Shown one piece after another: positions 1 to 10,138 of a stretch of 64,000 bases of DNA. Each line of letters starts with the position of its first letter. Position 1 is the stretch's first letter. The stretch lies in contig NC_081553.1 in assembly GCF_963082655.1 (NCBI RefSeq), forward strand, positions 155,411,441 through 155,475,440, written 5' to 3'. Below the pieces are notes generated by a model. The model saw only the letters and a program-made list of their open reading frames with translations, did no database searches and was not told the origin of the DNA. The translations under genes were made by a program, and so were the position numbers. The stretch comes from Stomoxys calcitrans. Lineage: Eukaryota > Arthropoda > Insecta > Diptera > Muscidae.

Positions 1-1510
1 ATTAAGCTGTAAACAAACTAATTCCATTCTGGCGAACTTAAATGAAGCTCGTTCAAAAAAGTGCGCAGATCAAATTAAAAGTGAGATAAATACCTTTATT
101 TTGGAGGATTTAAATGAAAGGACTTGTTTCAAAAAAGTGCGCATTCGAAATTAAAGGGGAGATCAATACCTTTAATTTGGAATACTTCACTTAACCCAGA
201 ACTGTTTTTCGTGGAACAAACGTTCAAGTGTTCTATTTCGAAACTGGAGGGCAGAACTCTAAATGCAGCCTGGAAGCCATAAATGGACTTCTTTAAAACA
301 ATCCCGTGTACCAAATTAAAGGGGAAATCGACACCTTTAATTTGGTGTACGGTACATACCCCAGAACTGTTTTTCGTAGAACAATCCTTCCAGATTTCTA
401 TTTTGAAACTGGAGAGCTAGACACTAAATCCACCCTGGAAGCCATAAATAAACTTCGTTCAAAAAAGTGCGCATACCAAATGAAAGGGGAGATCAGTACA
501 TTTAATTTGATGTTATACACTTACCCCAGAACTGTTTTTCGTAGAACAAAGTTTTATGTTATCATTGAGATTTTTGTAGTGTTTCAAAAAAGTAACCGGG
601 GAAAACATCATTTTTACCGGTAAAAAGCAACACAGTTTCAGCCATTATTTGGCATGTTATGATGTAAATTGCATGCCATAAAAATTAATAAATAGTTTAT
701 TGAATTTAAATTTTAACGATCTAGGCTTGCACGGAAAAAAAATATTTTTTTTATTGGCAAAATGTTTGCGAGCGAAAATTTGACTAGGGCTGCGTACTGG
801 ACTTCTAGTAAAAATAGGTTTAAATTTGCTGCCCACCAGTTTCAGAATAGAAATTAGAAACAGTTCTATATTTATGTGGGGTATACCATACAAAAGGTAC
901 TGATCTCCTTTTTCATTTGGTATCCGCACTTTTTTAAACATAGTTCATTTATGGCATCTAGACTGGATTTTGTATCCTGCCCTCCCGTTTCAAATTAGAA
1001 ATTTGGAAGGTTTGTTCTACGAAAAACAGTTCTGGGATATGTGTGGTATACCAAATTAAAGGTATTGATCTCCCCTTTAGGATTGTTCTACGAAAAATAG
1101 TTCTGGAATATGTGTGGTATACCAAATTAAAGGTATTGATATTGAATTTGATGTACGATCTTTTTTGAACGAAGTTCATTTATGGCTCCCAGACTGAATT
1201 TTGTTTCCTGCCCATCAGTTTCTAAATATAACTAAAGTAGTTTTGTTCTACGAAAAACAGTTCTGGGGTAAGTGTGCTATGCCAAATTAAAGGTATTGAT
1301 CTCCCCTTTATGATCCACTGTGAAAGCCATAAGTGGACTACGTTCAAAGAAGTGCTCAATTTGATGTACTATACATATCACAGAACCGTTTATCGTAGAA
1401 CAACCTTTGCAGATTTCTATTTTGAAACTTTAGGGCAGGACACTACATCCAGTCTGAACTTCGTTCAAACAAGCGTGTATGCCAAATTAAAGGGAAGATA
1501 CGCTTCGTGA
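1..1510. repeat. Diverged hairpin-bearing tandem repeat array, both orientations
   Basis: Units of roughly 160-190 bp recur with the same block order: a block containing TTCTACGAAAAACAGTTCTG, then an AT-rich hairpin, then TTTTTTGAACGAAGTTCATT, then a block around CTGGATTTTGTGTCCTGCC. About 1-620 reads one way, about 840-1290 the other way, and about 1300-1510 the first way again. Many units hold an inverted repeat with arms CCAAATTAAAGG and CCTTTAATTTGG around an 11-nt loop, clearest at 312-346. Short open frames on both strands are by-products of the repeat. The same family reappears at 12,520-13,110. The class is not recognised; a fold-back element or a complex satellite would fit. Confidence 0.75.
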
Positions 1511-1559
1511 TTCGATGCTTTGCATTTGTCCTACCTAAGCGATTCTATGTACAAATAAA

Positions 1560-2025
1560 ATTATTATGTGATGTAAAAAACGTGAAAACATTGGATATTT
1601 ATTCAATGAACGGAACGTATGTTGGGATTCTTGGGCAAGCAGAACGAAGGTTTGATCGCAGAGAAGTGGGAGGTCTTCCACAGGGAGGAGAAGGATGAAG
1701 GAACACTCTTTGTTGTTAGCATTGATCAAGTCTCCGTGACAAGTTTGGCTAAGACTAAAGGCATGGCGCACTACGGGATCAAGGCTGTCTTTTTCAAGAT
1801 TGGGAAGACTCGGATAGTCAGAAATCTCAGGCAGGTGAGTGACTCAATACCAGTGGGCTGACGACGAGACAATCACCGCCTCTCTCAATGTCGGCAAGAC
1901 TAGAATAAGCAAAGAACCTAATACTAAAATATCAGGCAGTGCAGTGGCGAGAGACCCAACAAAGCCTAACAAACAGGACCCCGACGACGGACCCATCAAA
2001 GACTTAAAGATTCGGAATACTGGCC
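1560..2025 (+). pseudogene. Degraded LINE ORF1-like remnant (possible DUF4780-type domain)
   Basis: Two overlapping plus-strand frames read as one decayed protein. The first contains EKWEVFHREEKDEGTLFVVS followed by a segment ending HYGIKAVFFKIG. The second continues with a charged Lys/Pro/Asp-rich stretch. The pattern of a Trp-start strand, a charged turn, a hydrophobic strand and a terminal YG motif resembles the DUF4780-type domain carried by ORF1 of some insect LINEs; this is from memory of the family. It ends against the 3' tail of the RTE element on the other strand, so it is probably an older LINE that the RTE landed in. A frameshift near 1,840 marks it as dead. Confidence 0.45.
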
Positions 2026-4217
2026 TATGTTACTTTACTTTAATTGGCTCTGACAGAATATTTCTTCCATTAGCCGAACGTAGAATAGTGTTCCAAGCGC
2101 CTCGATCTTCTACGCTCATTCTAAAATCTCTGACACCAAGTTTCAAGGTGTCTCCCACAACTTGATGTTTCCATCGGGCTTTTGGTCTTTCCAATTTGCG
2201 TGTACCACCGTGTTTGCCTTCAAAAGACTTCTTTGCTGGAGCTTCTTCATCCATTCTGACAACATGCGTGTAACTATGCTATCGTCGTCATACAGCTCAT
2301 ACAGCTCGTGGTTCATACGTCGCCTATATTCTCCGTTAACGCAAACTGGTCCATATATTTTACGAAGAATCTTTCTCTCAAATACTCCAAGCACTGCCTC
2401 ATCTGATTTCACAAGTACCCATGCTTCAGAACCATATAACAGCACGGGTAGTATCAGTGTCTTGTAAAGTGTAGTCTTCGTCTGTCGAGAGGTGGCTTTG
2501 TTTCTAAACTGCTTACTTAGTCCAAAGTAGCATCTGTTTGCCAGTATTATTCTACGCTTTATCTCAAAATTGATGTCATTCGTTTCGGTTACGGCGGTGC
2601 CGAGGTAGATAAAGTTACTGACTATATCAAAGTTGTGGTTCCCAACTTTCTCCATGTTCTTTATCTGCGCGGATGTGCAAGGCTTTTAGGGAGTGGAAAC
2701 CATCCATTTCGTCTTATCTCCATTTACTGCCAGACCCATTTTCACTGACTCTCTTTCGATTCTTTCAAAGGCTGCAGTTACTACTTCCGGTGACCGACCT
2801 ATGATATCGATATCGTCGGCATAGGCGAGTAGCATGTGTTCTCTTGTGATTAGTGTGCCATATCTATTCACTTCTGCATCTGGTATAATCTTCTCCAGCA
2901 GGATATTAAAGAGATCACACGATAGGCTGTCTCCTTGTCTGAAACCTCGTTTAGTATTAAATGGTTCGGAGAGATTCTTTCCTATTCTTACTGAGGAACG
3001 CGTATCAGCAAGTGTCATCCTGCAGAGTCTTATTAATTTTGCATGGATACCAAACTCAGACATGGCTTGAAATACCTTTGAACGTAAAGGAGTATCGAAG
3101 GCGGCTTTGTAGTCAACAAAGAGGTGATAGGTGTTGATTTGTATTTCTCGGGTCTTTTCCAGGATTTGGCGCAGTGTGAATATCTGGTTTAGGGTAGATT
3201 TACCTGGTCTAAAGCCGCATTGATAGGGCCCAATTATCTCATTGACTTTAGGTTTTAATCTTTCACACAGTACGCTCGAGAGTATCTTGTATGCGATGGG
3301 GAGGAGACTTATTCCTCTGTAGTTGGCACATTCCGTCTTGTCTCCTTTCTTGTGTACGGGACATAGTATGCTGAGGTTCCAATCATCGGGTATGCGTTCT
3401 TCTAGCCAGATTGAACCGATAAGCTGATGCATACGCCTTATCGGCGTGTCGCCTCCGGTCTTAAATAGTTCAGCGGGTAATCCGTCGGCTCCTGCTGCCT
3501 TGTTGTTCTTTAGTCGGGTTACAGCTACTTGGACCTCATTCTGACTAGGAGGTAAACATTCTATACCATCATCAGGGATTGGTTCTGCGGTATCCTCTTC
3601 GCCGCCAACATCGGACACTAGCAGTTGGGTAAAATGTTCTTTCCATATCCTGAGCATGTTATCTGTGTTAGCTACCAGATTTCCTTCTTTGTCCCTGCAG
3701 GAGGATGTGCCTGCACCAAAGCCATCGGTTTGGTGTTTAATTCTTTGGTAGAATTTCCGGACTTCATTCTGGCTCCTGTACATCTCAATTCGTTTGCACT
3801 CACGTCTTTCCATTTCTTTTTTCTTTCTGCGGAATAGACGTTTCTCCTCTCTTCTTTTCTTCCGATACCTCTCCTTCATCTGGCGCGTTGCTACTGATTG
3901 CAGGGTTGCTCTAGAAGCCGCATTCTTGGCTTCAGTAGCATCTCGACACTCTTGTTCGTACCATGGGTTTTTTTCCGGTACCCAAGTACGGATTTCACGG
4001 CATTTTCCATGGAGTGGGCAATTGTTTGCCACTGCGCCATTATATCATCGGAACAAGGAGTGCTTTCATCAAGCAGTTGGGTCAGTCTAGTGGAGTATGC
4101 CGCTGCCATTTGTTGTGTCTGCAGCTTTTCAATATCCAGCTTCCGTGCAGTGTCAGATCGTACTTTCCTCGTCATGTTCAAACGGGTGGGAACCTTTGCT
4201 GCAATAAGGTAATGATC
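2026..4217 (-). pseudogene. RTE-clade LINE, 3' half: linker, reverse transcriptase, C-terminus
   Basis: This is the downstream half of an RTE element. The largest intact stretch is 448 codons at 2,686-4,032. It shows the RT fingers (AAGADGLPAELF), YRGISLLPIAYKIL, a GFRPGKSTLNQIFTLRQ block and the catalytic AYADDID near residue 405. Breaks are visible. The linker (3,890-4,181) shifts frame at the GYRKK/NPWYEQECRD boundary near 3,975. Another frame break lies near 2,670. A short deletion near 2,255 removes part of the C-terminal RMDEEAPA region. The terminal AATTAAAGTAAAGTAA-like tail (about 2,026-2,045) fits the short A/G-rich 3' ends of RTE elements. The upstream half lies at 8,674-9,620. Related proteins are often mislabelled craniofacial development protein 2-like. 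Confidence 0.9.
4206..4217. repeat. Target-site duplication, Jockey 3' side
   Basis: AAGGTAATGATC here is repeated exactly at 8,674-8,685. The two copies bracket the Jockey element and fall in the RTE codons for the endonuclease SDHYL motif. Joining the RTE reading frame across one copy restores continuous SDHYLIAAKV coding, which confirms this is the insertion point. Confidence 0.93.
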
Positions 4218-4396
4218 TTTTTTTTTTTTTTTTTTTTTTTGTAATTTTTATTAATGCGATCTATCTAACATTGATATTTAACATTATTCTGGTGTTTTAA
4301 ATTTCTTTTAGATGGTATTAACCCAGTGGTCAATCCATTTAACATATACATACATAAATTTCAGTTTGAGGAACAATATTTATACAAAGATTTTAT
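4218..4396 (-). other. Jockey 3' UTR and poly(A) tail
   Basis: Between the ORF2 stop and the RTE sequence lies an AT-rich untranslated stretch ending in 23 uninterrupted T on the plus strand (A on the sense strand). An uninterrupted homopolymer of this length is typical of a young insertion, because such tracts mutate quickly. Confidence 0.85.
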
Positions 4397-7063
4397 TTAT
4401 GCGATTAGATCTTGTGGTGCTTTTCGTTTTAGCCTTGTAAAAGTTTCCCGATTTGACATTAAGTTGGCCGCTAGGGGGTTTGGATGGTCGTCAATTCTTA
4501 ATTTATATGACATTAATTGCGATGAAATCTCTTCCTTTACTGTTTTTATGTTTAGATCCTTATGTAGGCGTTCGTTGGTAACGTATGTTGTGGCATTTGT
4601 AATTATTCTTAGTACTTTAGATTGAAACTGTTGCAGTAATTTTATATTGGTATTTGAGGCGGTCCCCCATAATTGGATGCCATATGTCCAGATTGGTTTT
4701 AATATGCATTTGTATATGAGGATTTTGTTTTCCAAAGAGAGTTTCGAGCGGTATCCAATTAGGTATTTCATTTTTCTCAGTTGAATATCGAGAGCCTTTC
4801 TTTTAGTTTGGATGTGTTTCTTCCATTTAAGTTTTCTATCTAGATAAATTCCAAGATATAGGGCTTCATCTTTCTGTGGGATCTCAATTTGGTTCAATTG
4901 AACAGGGGGACATGTGGCATGTTTCAATGTATATGTAACTTGGGTAGATTTTGACTCATTGGCTTTTATACGCCATTCACGTAGCCATACCGATAACGTG
5001 TTTAAGTACTTTTGGAGGGCATTACTCGCTTTTTGTGCATCTTTACTGACAGCTAATACCGCTGTATCATCAGCGAAAGTCCCGATCACAGCATTCTGTG
5101 ATCGTGGAAGGTCAGCTGTAAATAAGAGATATAGCAGTGGACCAAGTACACTACCTTGTGGTACACCGGCACGAATATTCTTGATGGTACTTGCTTCACC
5201 GGCTTCTTGAACATAAAAATGCCGATCGTTAATATACGATTTAATAAACAGATAAAAATTGATTGGTAACAGCTTTTTTATTTTGTAAAGTAAGCCCTCG
5301 TGCCATACCTTATCAAATGCTTGCGATATATCCAGGAATGCAGCTGTACAAAATTCTTTGGATTCAAACGCGTTGTGTATTGTTTCAACCAGACGATGGA
5401 TTTGTTCTATTGTGCCGTGATTTTTCCTGAACCCAAATTGATGGTCAGGGATAAGTTCTTTTTGATTTACAATTGGCGTTAATCGCTTTAAAAATAGAAT
5501 TTCAAGAACTTTGGAAAGTACAGACAGCAGACTAATTGGACGATAAGACTTTACTTGGTCTGTGGGTTTGCCAGGTTTTTGAATCATTGTTATTTGCGCA
5601 ACCTTCCATTGCGGGGGTACAAAGCATCGAGTCAAGCATGCGTTGTATATGTAGGTCAATAAATTTAAAGCATTTGCAGGAAGTTCTTTTAAGATAGTTG
5701 GTGTAATCAAATCATAACCAGGTGCTTTATTTGCTTTAAGGGTGTTGATAACTTTAATAACTTCAGCCTTCGAAAATTTTTTAATGGGCAGATCAAGTTG
5801 GTGGGTTTCATCTAGGATTTTTTTAATATTTTCTGGTACAACTTCATTTGTATTTGGGGTAAATACATCAAATAAGTGGTTTGCAAATGTAGTTGCTTTT
5901 TCTAAGTTACTCTTTGTCCAAGAACTATCGGGTTTTCTTATTGGGTGATTTATTTTTGGGTATCTCTTGATAGATTTGGTCACTTTCCACAGGGAATAAT
6001 CTGTAGACTTGTTTGGACCAAGACCCTGAATATTTTTTTCAAAATTTTCATTTTGTATATTCTGTAGAAGAAGTTTGAGTTCGGCTGTTGCTTTGTTTAG
6101 TTTCCTCTTATCATCAGGAGATCGCGTTCTTTGCCACGTTTTCTTCGCTTTCCGTTTAATGAAAAGTTTTTTCAAGACGTTTGTTGGAGTAGTGTGATTT
6201 ATGGAGAAACTTTTCTGAGGTGTTGCATTCCATGACGCTAGTTGAATATTGCGGACTAGATGTTCCACTGCATCTACTAAATCTTCGTCTGTTTTAAGAG
6301 GAATGTTCTCACTTAGATTCGTACTTAAAAGATACCGAAAATAGTGCCAATTGGTTTTCTTATTGTGTAATGTACATTTTTGGTCCTGTATTATATATTT
6401 GCAATGCACGGTAAGGAGAACCGGTGAATGGTCGGAAGAGAGTTCACAGATCGATGTGCAATTTTGTGATCCTTCGGGGATACCCTTTGAGACACAAAAA
6501 TCAATTAGATCTGGGGTTTTATTTACATCAGTGGGCCAATATGTTGGGGTACCAGAGGATTTAACGTTCAAGTTCAGTTCTTTGATGGCGTAAAACAGTT
6601 GTTTTCCCTTTGGAGATGTAAGTCGGGAGCCCCATAGAGGATGTTTAGCATTGTAGTCACCACAAGCTAAGAATTTGTTTCCAAGTGATCTGAAGAAACT
6701 AATGTATAAATCTTTTTTAATGTTATGTTTCGGTGGGCAGTAAATTGAGGAGATGGTTAATGGTCCAAGCCAGTCTTCTACTATAATGTTAGTTGCTTGT
6801 ATCTCTTGCGCGCAATAATGTGTTCCTTGGTGATGTTTTATGGTTTTTCTTATTAGGATCCCCGATCCTCCTCTTGCTTTGCTGTCAGGGTGATTTACAT
6901 GATAAAAATCATATTGTGGAATTAAAAGATGAGATTTTTGTGTAAAGTGTGTCTCACAAATTAGCATTACATCTATCTGTCTTGTTCTTAGGAATTCCTT
7001 TACTTCTAATATATGGTTTGACAAGCCATTTGCATTCCAGAAAACTATGTTGAGTTGACTCAT
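4397..7063 (-). CDS. Jockey ORF2: apurinic-like endonuclease and reverse transcriptase
   Basis: An uninterrupted 888-residue protein. The N-terminal endonuclease nicks target DNA: WNANG near residue 9-13, ICETH with the catalytic Glu at 37, CGDYNAKH near 133 and LSSDHSPVLLTV near 208. The RT follows: PGYDLITPTILKEL near 450, SYRPISLLSVLSKVLE near 500, FGFRKNHGTIEQIHR near 545, DISQAFDKVWHEGLL near 575, GVPQGSVLGPLL near 630 and the catalytic FADD near 661. The C-terminal region ends in a Lys/Arg-rich tail. The start ATG overlaps the ORF1 stop as ATGA (7,060-7,063), the usual coupled arrangement in this clade. Length is normal for Jockey ORF2. No catalytic residue appears lost. Confidence 0.95.
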   Translation of the reverse strand: MSQLNIVFWNANGLSNHILEVKEFLRTRQIDVMLICETHFTQKSHLLIPQYDFYHVNHPDSKARGGSGILIRKTIKHHQGTHYCAQEIQATNIIVEDWLGPLTISSIYCPPKHNIKKDLYISFFRSLGNKFLACGDYNAKHPLWGSRLTSPKGKQLFYAIKELNLNVKSSGTPTYWPTDVNKTPDLIDFCVSKGIPEGSQNCTSICELSSDHSPVLLTVHCKYIIQDQKCTLHNKKTNWHYFRYLLSTNLSENIPLKTDEDLVDAVEHLVRNIQLASWNATPQKSFSINHTTPTNVLKKLFIKRKAKKTWQRTRSPDDKRKLNKATAELKLLLQNIQNENFEKNIQGLGPNKSTDYSLWKVTKSIKRYPKINHPIRKPDSSWTKSNLEKATTFANHLFDVFTPNTNEVVPENIKKILDETHQLDLPIKKFSKAEVIKVINTLKANKAPGYDLITPTILKELPANALNLLTYIYNACLTRCFVPPQWKVAQITMIQKPGKPTDQVKSYRPISLLSVLSKVLEILFLKRLTPIVNQKELIPDHQFGFRKNHGTIEQIHRLVETIHNAFESKEFCTAAFLDISQAFDKVWHEGLLYKIKKLLPINFYLFIKSYINDRHFYVQEAGEASTIKNIRAGVPQGSVLGPLLYLLFTADLPRSQNAVIGTFADDTAVLAVSKDAQKASNALQKYLNTLSVWLREWRIKANESKSTQVTYTLKHATCPPVQLNQIEIPQKDEALYLGIYLDRKLKWKKHIQTKRKALDIQLRKMKYLIGYRSKLSLENKILIYKCILKPIWTYGIQLWGTASNTNIKLLQQFQSKVLRIITNATTYVTNERLHKDLNIKTVKEEISSQLMSYKLRIDDHPNPLAANLMSNRETFTRLKRKAPQDLIA

Positions 7064-8541
7064 ATGGTAATCTGTGAAAGTTGAGCAGTAACATTCAAAA
7101 TAAGGCTGGTCATTTGCTGCATTAGAGCATTGAGGCTGGTAAGCATTTCCTTAATGTTGGAGACATTAGGGTTACATATAGGTTGTTGTTGTAGTGTTGG
7201 CTGGCTTTGTGGGTGTTGGGAGTGAGATTGAAGAGTAGGGTTCTGGTTTATAATATTTTGGACGTTTGTGGAGTTGGTGACAGCATTGGAGTATGAAGCT
7301 GGAGCTGTTAGATTTGATTGTTCTGTGATTGCTTGGGAAGTTATGGCTTGTCTTTCTCTATTTGTTCTTTGAGTTGGAAAGTGTTTTTGAAAAAGTTGTT
7401 TATAAATGTTGCAACCTTTATAGTTTGCTGGGTGGTTTCCTTCACATAGGGCACATTTCACTTCGCTAGCCCAATTTTTACGTACACAAGACTTTGAGTC
7501 ATGACTACCAGCACATTTGATACAAACAGATTTTTTTCTGCAATAAGTTTTAGTATGGCCATATTGTTGACAGTTTGCGCATTGTGGTATGGTTTTCTTT
7601 GGACGAGGTGCTTCAAATTTAACAATAGTATTCATAAGTCTTGTGACAGAAAAAATATTTTTATTGTTTGGTTTCGTGGATAACGTTATTTCGAATAATG
7701 GTAGTGGTTTTTTAGAATATCTATTCTTAATATTCCATACATTGGTGGCTTCGTGACCTTCTTTCAGAAGCTCATCCTTCAGTTCTTCCACATCTACAGT
7801 TGGATGAATATTTTTGAGAATCACTTTGAACCCTCTTTCATTTTTCGGTTTGTAGGTATGGAATTCTGTATCCTTTTTTTGAAGTTCTTCAACAATTACT
7901 TTGTATGTTTCATGGGTCTTTGACATTATTTTTATCTGATCATTACGAAGAGACTTGATTTCGTATTGATTTGGTACGCATTGGGAAAGAAGCGACATCA
8001 ATGGCTGAATATTTCCAACCTTATCCACAAAGATTGGTGGTGGTTTGGAATGTTCAAGTAAATTTGAATTAGCATCAGTTTGTAAATTTGAACTCATTGC
8101 CTGGCTATCCAGAATTGCAAATTGATTTTCAGAAGCTGGATTACTTTTTCCAAGCCAGTATTCGTCTACTGTAGCTTGCTTTTTGTTGGCATTAGATTGG
8201 TTTGGACTTTCTCTATGTCGTTTATTCTTTTGGACTGTTTGCCATTCACCTGTTGGATTTGGGGTTGTTACAATGCTTTCGGCAATATTTTGTTGGTGGT
8301 TCTCAAAACGGCCAACTTCATTTGCAAGTTCTTCTTCGTCTGTTTGAAACGACTCAGAACATTGGTTTTGATTAATTTGCCCTTTCAGGGTTTCGACATC
8401 TTTTTGAAGTTGAAAGCACAATCTTTCATATTTTTGGCTTCTCGCTGACAGCTCGGCGTTTGCCTTTTCTAATTGCTGGAGCTTGCTTACTCTCAGCGAA
8501 CCAATACTGTTTCTTGGGGTTATGTCCTCGCTCATATTCAT
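7060..8541 (-). CDS. Jockey ORF1: gag-like RNA-binding protein with zinc knuckles
   Basis: An intact 493-residue protein that should bind the element RNA and form the transposition particle. Residues about 18-60 are heptad-like and likely coiled coil. Residues about 238-305 (starting GFKVILKNIHPTVDVEEL) match the domain that precedes zinc knuckles in Jockey-type gag proteins. Three cysteine/histidine knuckles follow: CANCQQYGHTKTYC (321-334), CIKCAGSHDSKSC (340-352) and CALCEGNHPANYKGC (363-377). The C-terminus is rich in Gln, Ser and Asn. I chose the first ATG of the frame (MNMSEDITP); a second Met lies two codons on. The stop overlaps the ORF2 start. Confidence 0.93.
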   Translation of the reverse strand: MNMSEDITPRNSIGSLRVSKLQQLEKANAELSARSQKYERLCFQLQKDVETLKGQINQNQCSESFQTDEEELANEVGRFENHQQNIAESIVTTPNPTGEWQTVQKNKRHRESPNQSNANKKQATVDEYWLGKSNPASENQFAILDSQAMSSNLQTDANSNLLEHSKPPPIFVDKVGNIQPLMSLLSQCVPNQYEIKSLRNDQIKIMSKTHETYKVIVEELQKKDTEFHTYKPKNERGFKVILKNIHPTVDVEELKDELLKEGHEATNVWNIKNRYSKKPLPLFEITLSTKPNNKNIFSVTRLMNTIVKFEAPRPKKTIPQCANCQQYGHTKTYCRKKSVCIKCAGSHDSKSCVRKNWASEVKCALCEGNHPANYKGCNIYKQLFQKHFPTQRTNRERQAITSQAITEQSNLTAPASYSNAVTNSTNVQNIINQNPTLQSHSQHPQSQPTLQQQPICNPNVSNIKEMLTSLNALMQQMTSLILNVTAQLSQITI

Positions 8542-8673
8542 AGTTAACGGCTATCAGTGGGTATTTAGTGTCGATAATGCAGTATATGCGCTTTGTGTAA
8601 ACACGCCATATACGCGCGACATTACCAACAGCTGATATCGTCAGACTACTTTTTTATGCGACCAAGCTATGTA
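8542..8673 (-). promoter_or_regulatory. Jockey 5' UTR, likely internal promoter region
   Basis: The 132 bp upstream of ORF1 contain no TATA box that I can place. Jockey-clade elements are known to carry an internal RNA polymerase II promoter at the very 5' end of the transcript, so promoter function is inferred from position only. The outermost part runs into the 8,674-8,685 target duplication. Confidence 0.5.
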
Positions 8674-8685
8674 AAGGTAATGATC
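8674..8685. repeat. Target-site duplication, Jockey 5' side
   Basis: Exact second copy of the 12-bp sequence at 4,206-4,217. Confidence 0.93.
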
Positions 8686-9620
8686 TGAATCTATATTCGC
8701 TCCACGGATCGGTCGTACCTCTAACACGCTGGATGAATGCCTTCCATCTATCACAACGTGATCAATTTGATTTCTCGTGTTTTGATCGGGTGACAGCCAT
8801 GTGGTTTTGTGGATATTTTTATGTTGAAATCTGGTACTACTAACTACCATGTTTTTTGCCGCGGCGAACTCTATCAGCCTCAACCCATTACTGGACGTTA
8901 TCTCGTGGAGGCTAAACTTTCCGACTGTTGGACCAAATTTGTCTTCCTTCCCTATTTTCGCATTAAAATCTCCCAGAACGATTTTAATATCATGGGCGGG
9001 GCAGCGGTCATATTCTCTCTCTAGGCGCTCGTAGAAAATATCCTTGGTCTGCTCATCTTTGTCTTCCGTCGGGGCATGGGCACAAATAAGGCTGATATTG
9101 AAGAATTTGGCTTTTATGCGGATTGTGGCTAGCCTTTCATCCACCGGAGTAAAGCTGGAGACTAGGTGTTTCAGTCTCCGACTAACCACAAATCCACGGC
9201 CAAATTCATGCCTCGTGTTATGGCAGCTATAGTATAGTTCGTCACCGTTTGGTGTTGTAGTGACGCCATTCCCAGTCCATCGCACTTCCTGTAAGGCGGT
9301 AATATCTGCCTTGTACTTCTCTAATACATCCGCCAGCGCGTATACCTTTTTTAGTTTGCATGGGTCGTCAACGTTGGGGGGGTCCGTTTTTACTCTTCCT
9401 TTGTTTTTCATAGTAGTTCTATGTTTTCCGGGGGCGGGTTACTGGCCCAGCGCCCCAACCGCATGGTTTTGTGGGATTGCATGTATCCCTCGTTGTGGCG
9501 AGCCGCTTGCTCCATGATCCGACGCTCGTCGCCAGCCGCCACTAACCTGGGAACCAGTCTAAAGAACAGGGAGCAGACGATGAGATCATCACCTACCCCC
9601 AAGATGTCCATTTACTGGAG
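8674..9620 (-). pseudogene. RTE-clade LINE, 5' half: AP-type endonuclease
   Basis: The open frame at 8,641-9,411 is RTE endonuclease down to 8,674; its last residues are Jockey 5' UTR read through the junction. Catalytic landmarks are ALQEVRW (Glu near residue 42), VLGDFNAKIG near 146, NQIDHVVIDGR near 215 and ANIDSDHYL at the junction. The domain breaks in the middle of the final SDH motif and resumes at 4,217, so the Jockey insertion inactivated it. Sequence from 9,412 to about 9,620 carries a further open frame in the same direction and is probably 5' leader or N-terminal coding of the same element; that boundary is uncertain. Total RTE length without Jockey is about 3.1 kb, normal for the clade. 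Confidence 0.88.
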
Positions 9621-10138
9621 GACCAATGATTGAGGTAATCCAGCGAGAATGGTAAACACGCTCTGATGGAGAAAATCAGCAAGGGAAGATTCATATTAGC
9701 TTAATTTATTGTAGGAGGAGGTTCAGGATTGGAGGGTCTCCATGGAGCACTCTTTCTCTGACCATCGCTACATCATCGCACGGCCAGTGCCGTGCTATTC
9801 TAACCCTGGACAAAATTCGGAAGGCTACTCAGAAGATTGTCCAAATATAGAAGACATTGTCGAAAATGTCAACTGGATTACGATTGCGCTATCTTCCTTC
9901 GAAGATAGTTGTCCTCTTCGGCAAAGGAAGGCCCAAGAAGAACCCTGGAAGACCGGGGAGATTCCCAATATTGGTAACAGAGCACGTCGTAAAAAAGCGT
10001 AATGTTATTGGGAGGTGTATTACAAACGGCTCAAGAACTAAAATAAGATTACCAGAGCGGCAAAACGTGCCTCCTGGAAGCTTTTCTGCGAACAGGTCGA
10101 TAGCGTTAATGAGACTGCCAAGATAAAAAAGTTTCTCT

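Larger units (their letters stand above)
4218..8673 (-). mobile_element. Full-length Jockey-clade non-LTR retrotransposon
   Basis: A 4.46-kb element on the minus strand with a 5' UTR (8,542-8,673), ORF1 (gag with zinc knuckles), ORF2 (endonuclease plus RT), a 3' UTR and a 23-nt poly(A), seen as poly(T) at 4,218-4,240. It is bounded by a perfect 12-bp duplication, as expected for target-primed reverse transcription. Both ORFs are uninterrupted. It lies inside the endonuclease exon of an older RTE element in the same orientation. Intact ORFs, perfect duplications and a long homopolymer tail all point to a recent insertion that may still encode working proteins. The exact 5' nucleotide is set by the duplication, not by comparison with other copies. 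Confidence 0.93.

Noticed and set aside
2686..4032. A 448-codon frame as a host gene related to craniofacial development protein 2
   Set aside because: It carries LINE reverse transcriptase motifs and continues into an RTE endonuclease; the host-gene name is a common mislabel of RTE proteins.
4397..7063. Reverse transcriptase as a retron, group II intron or diversity-generating system
   Set aside because: Endonuclease-RT fusion with gag zinc knuckles, poly(A) and target duplication is a plain Jockey LINE.
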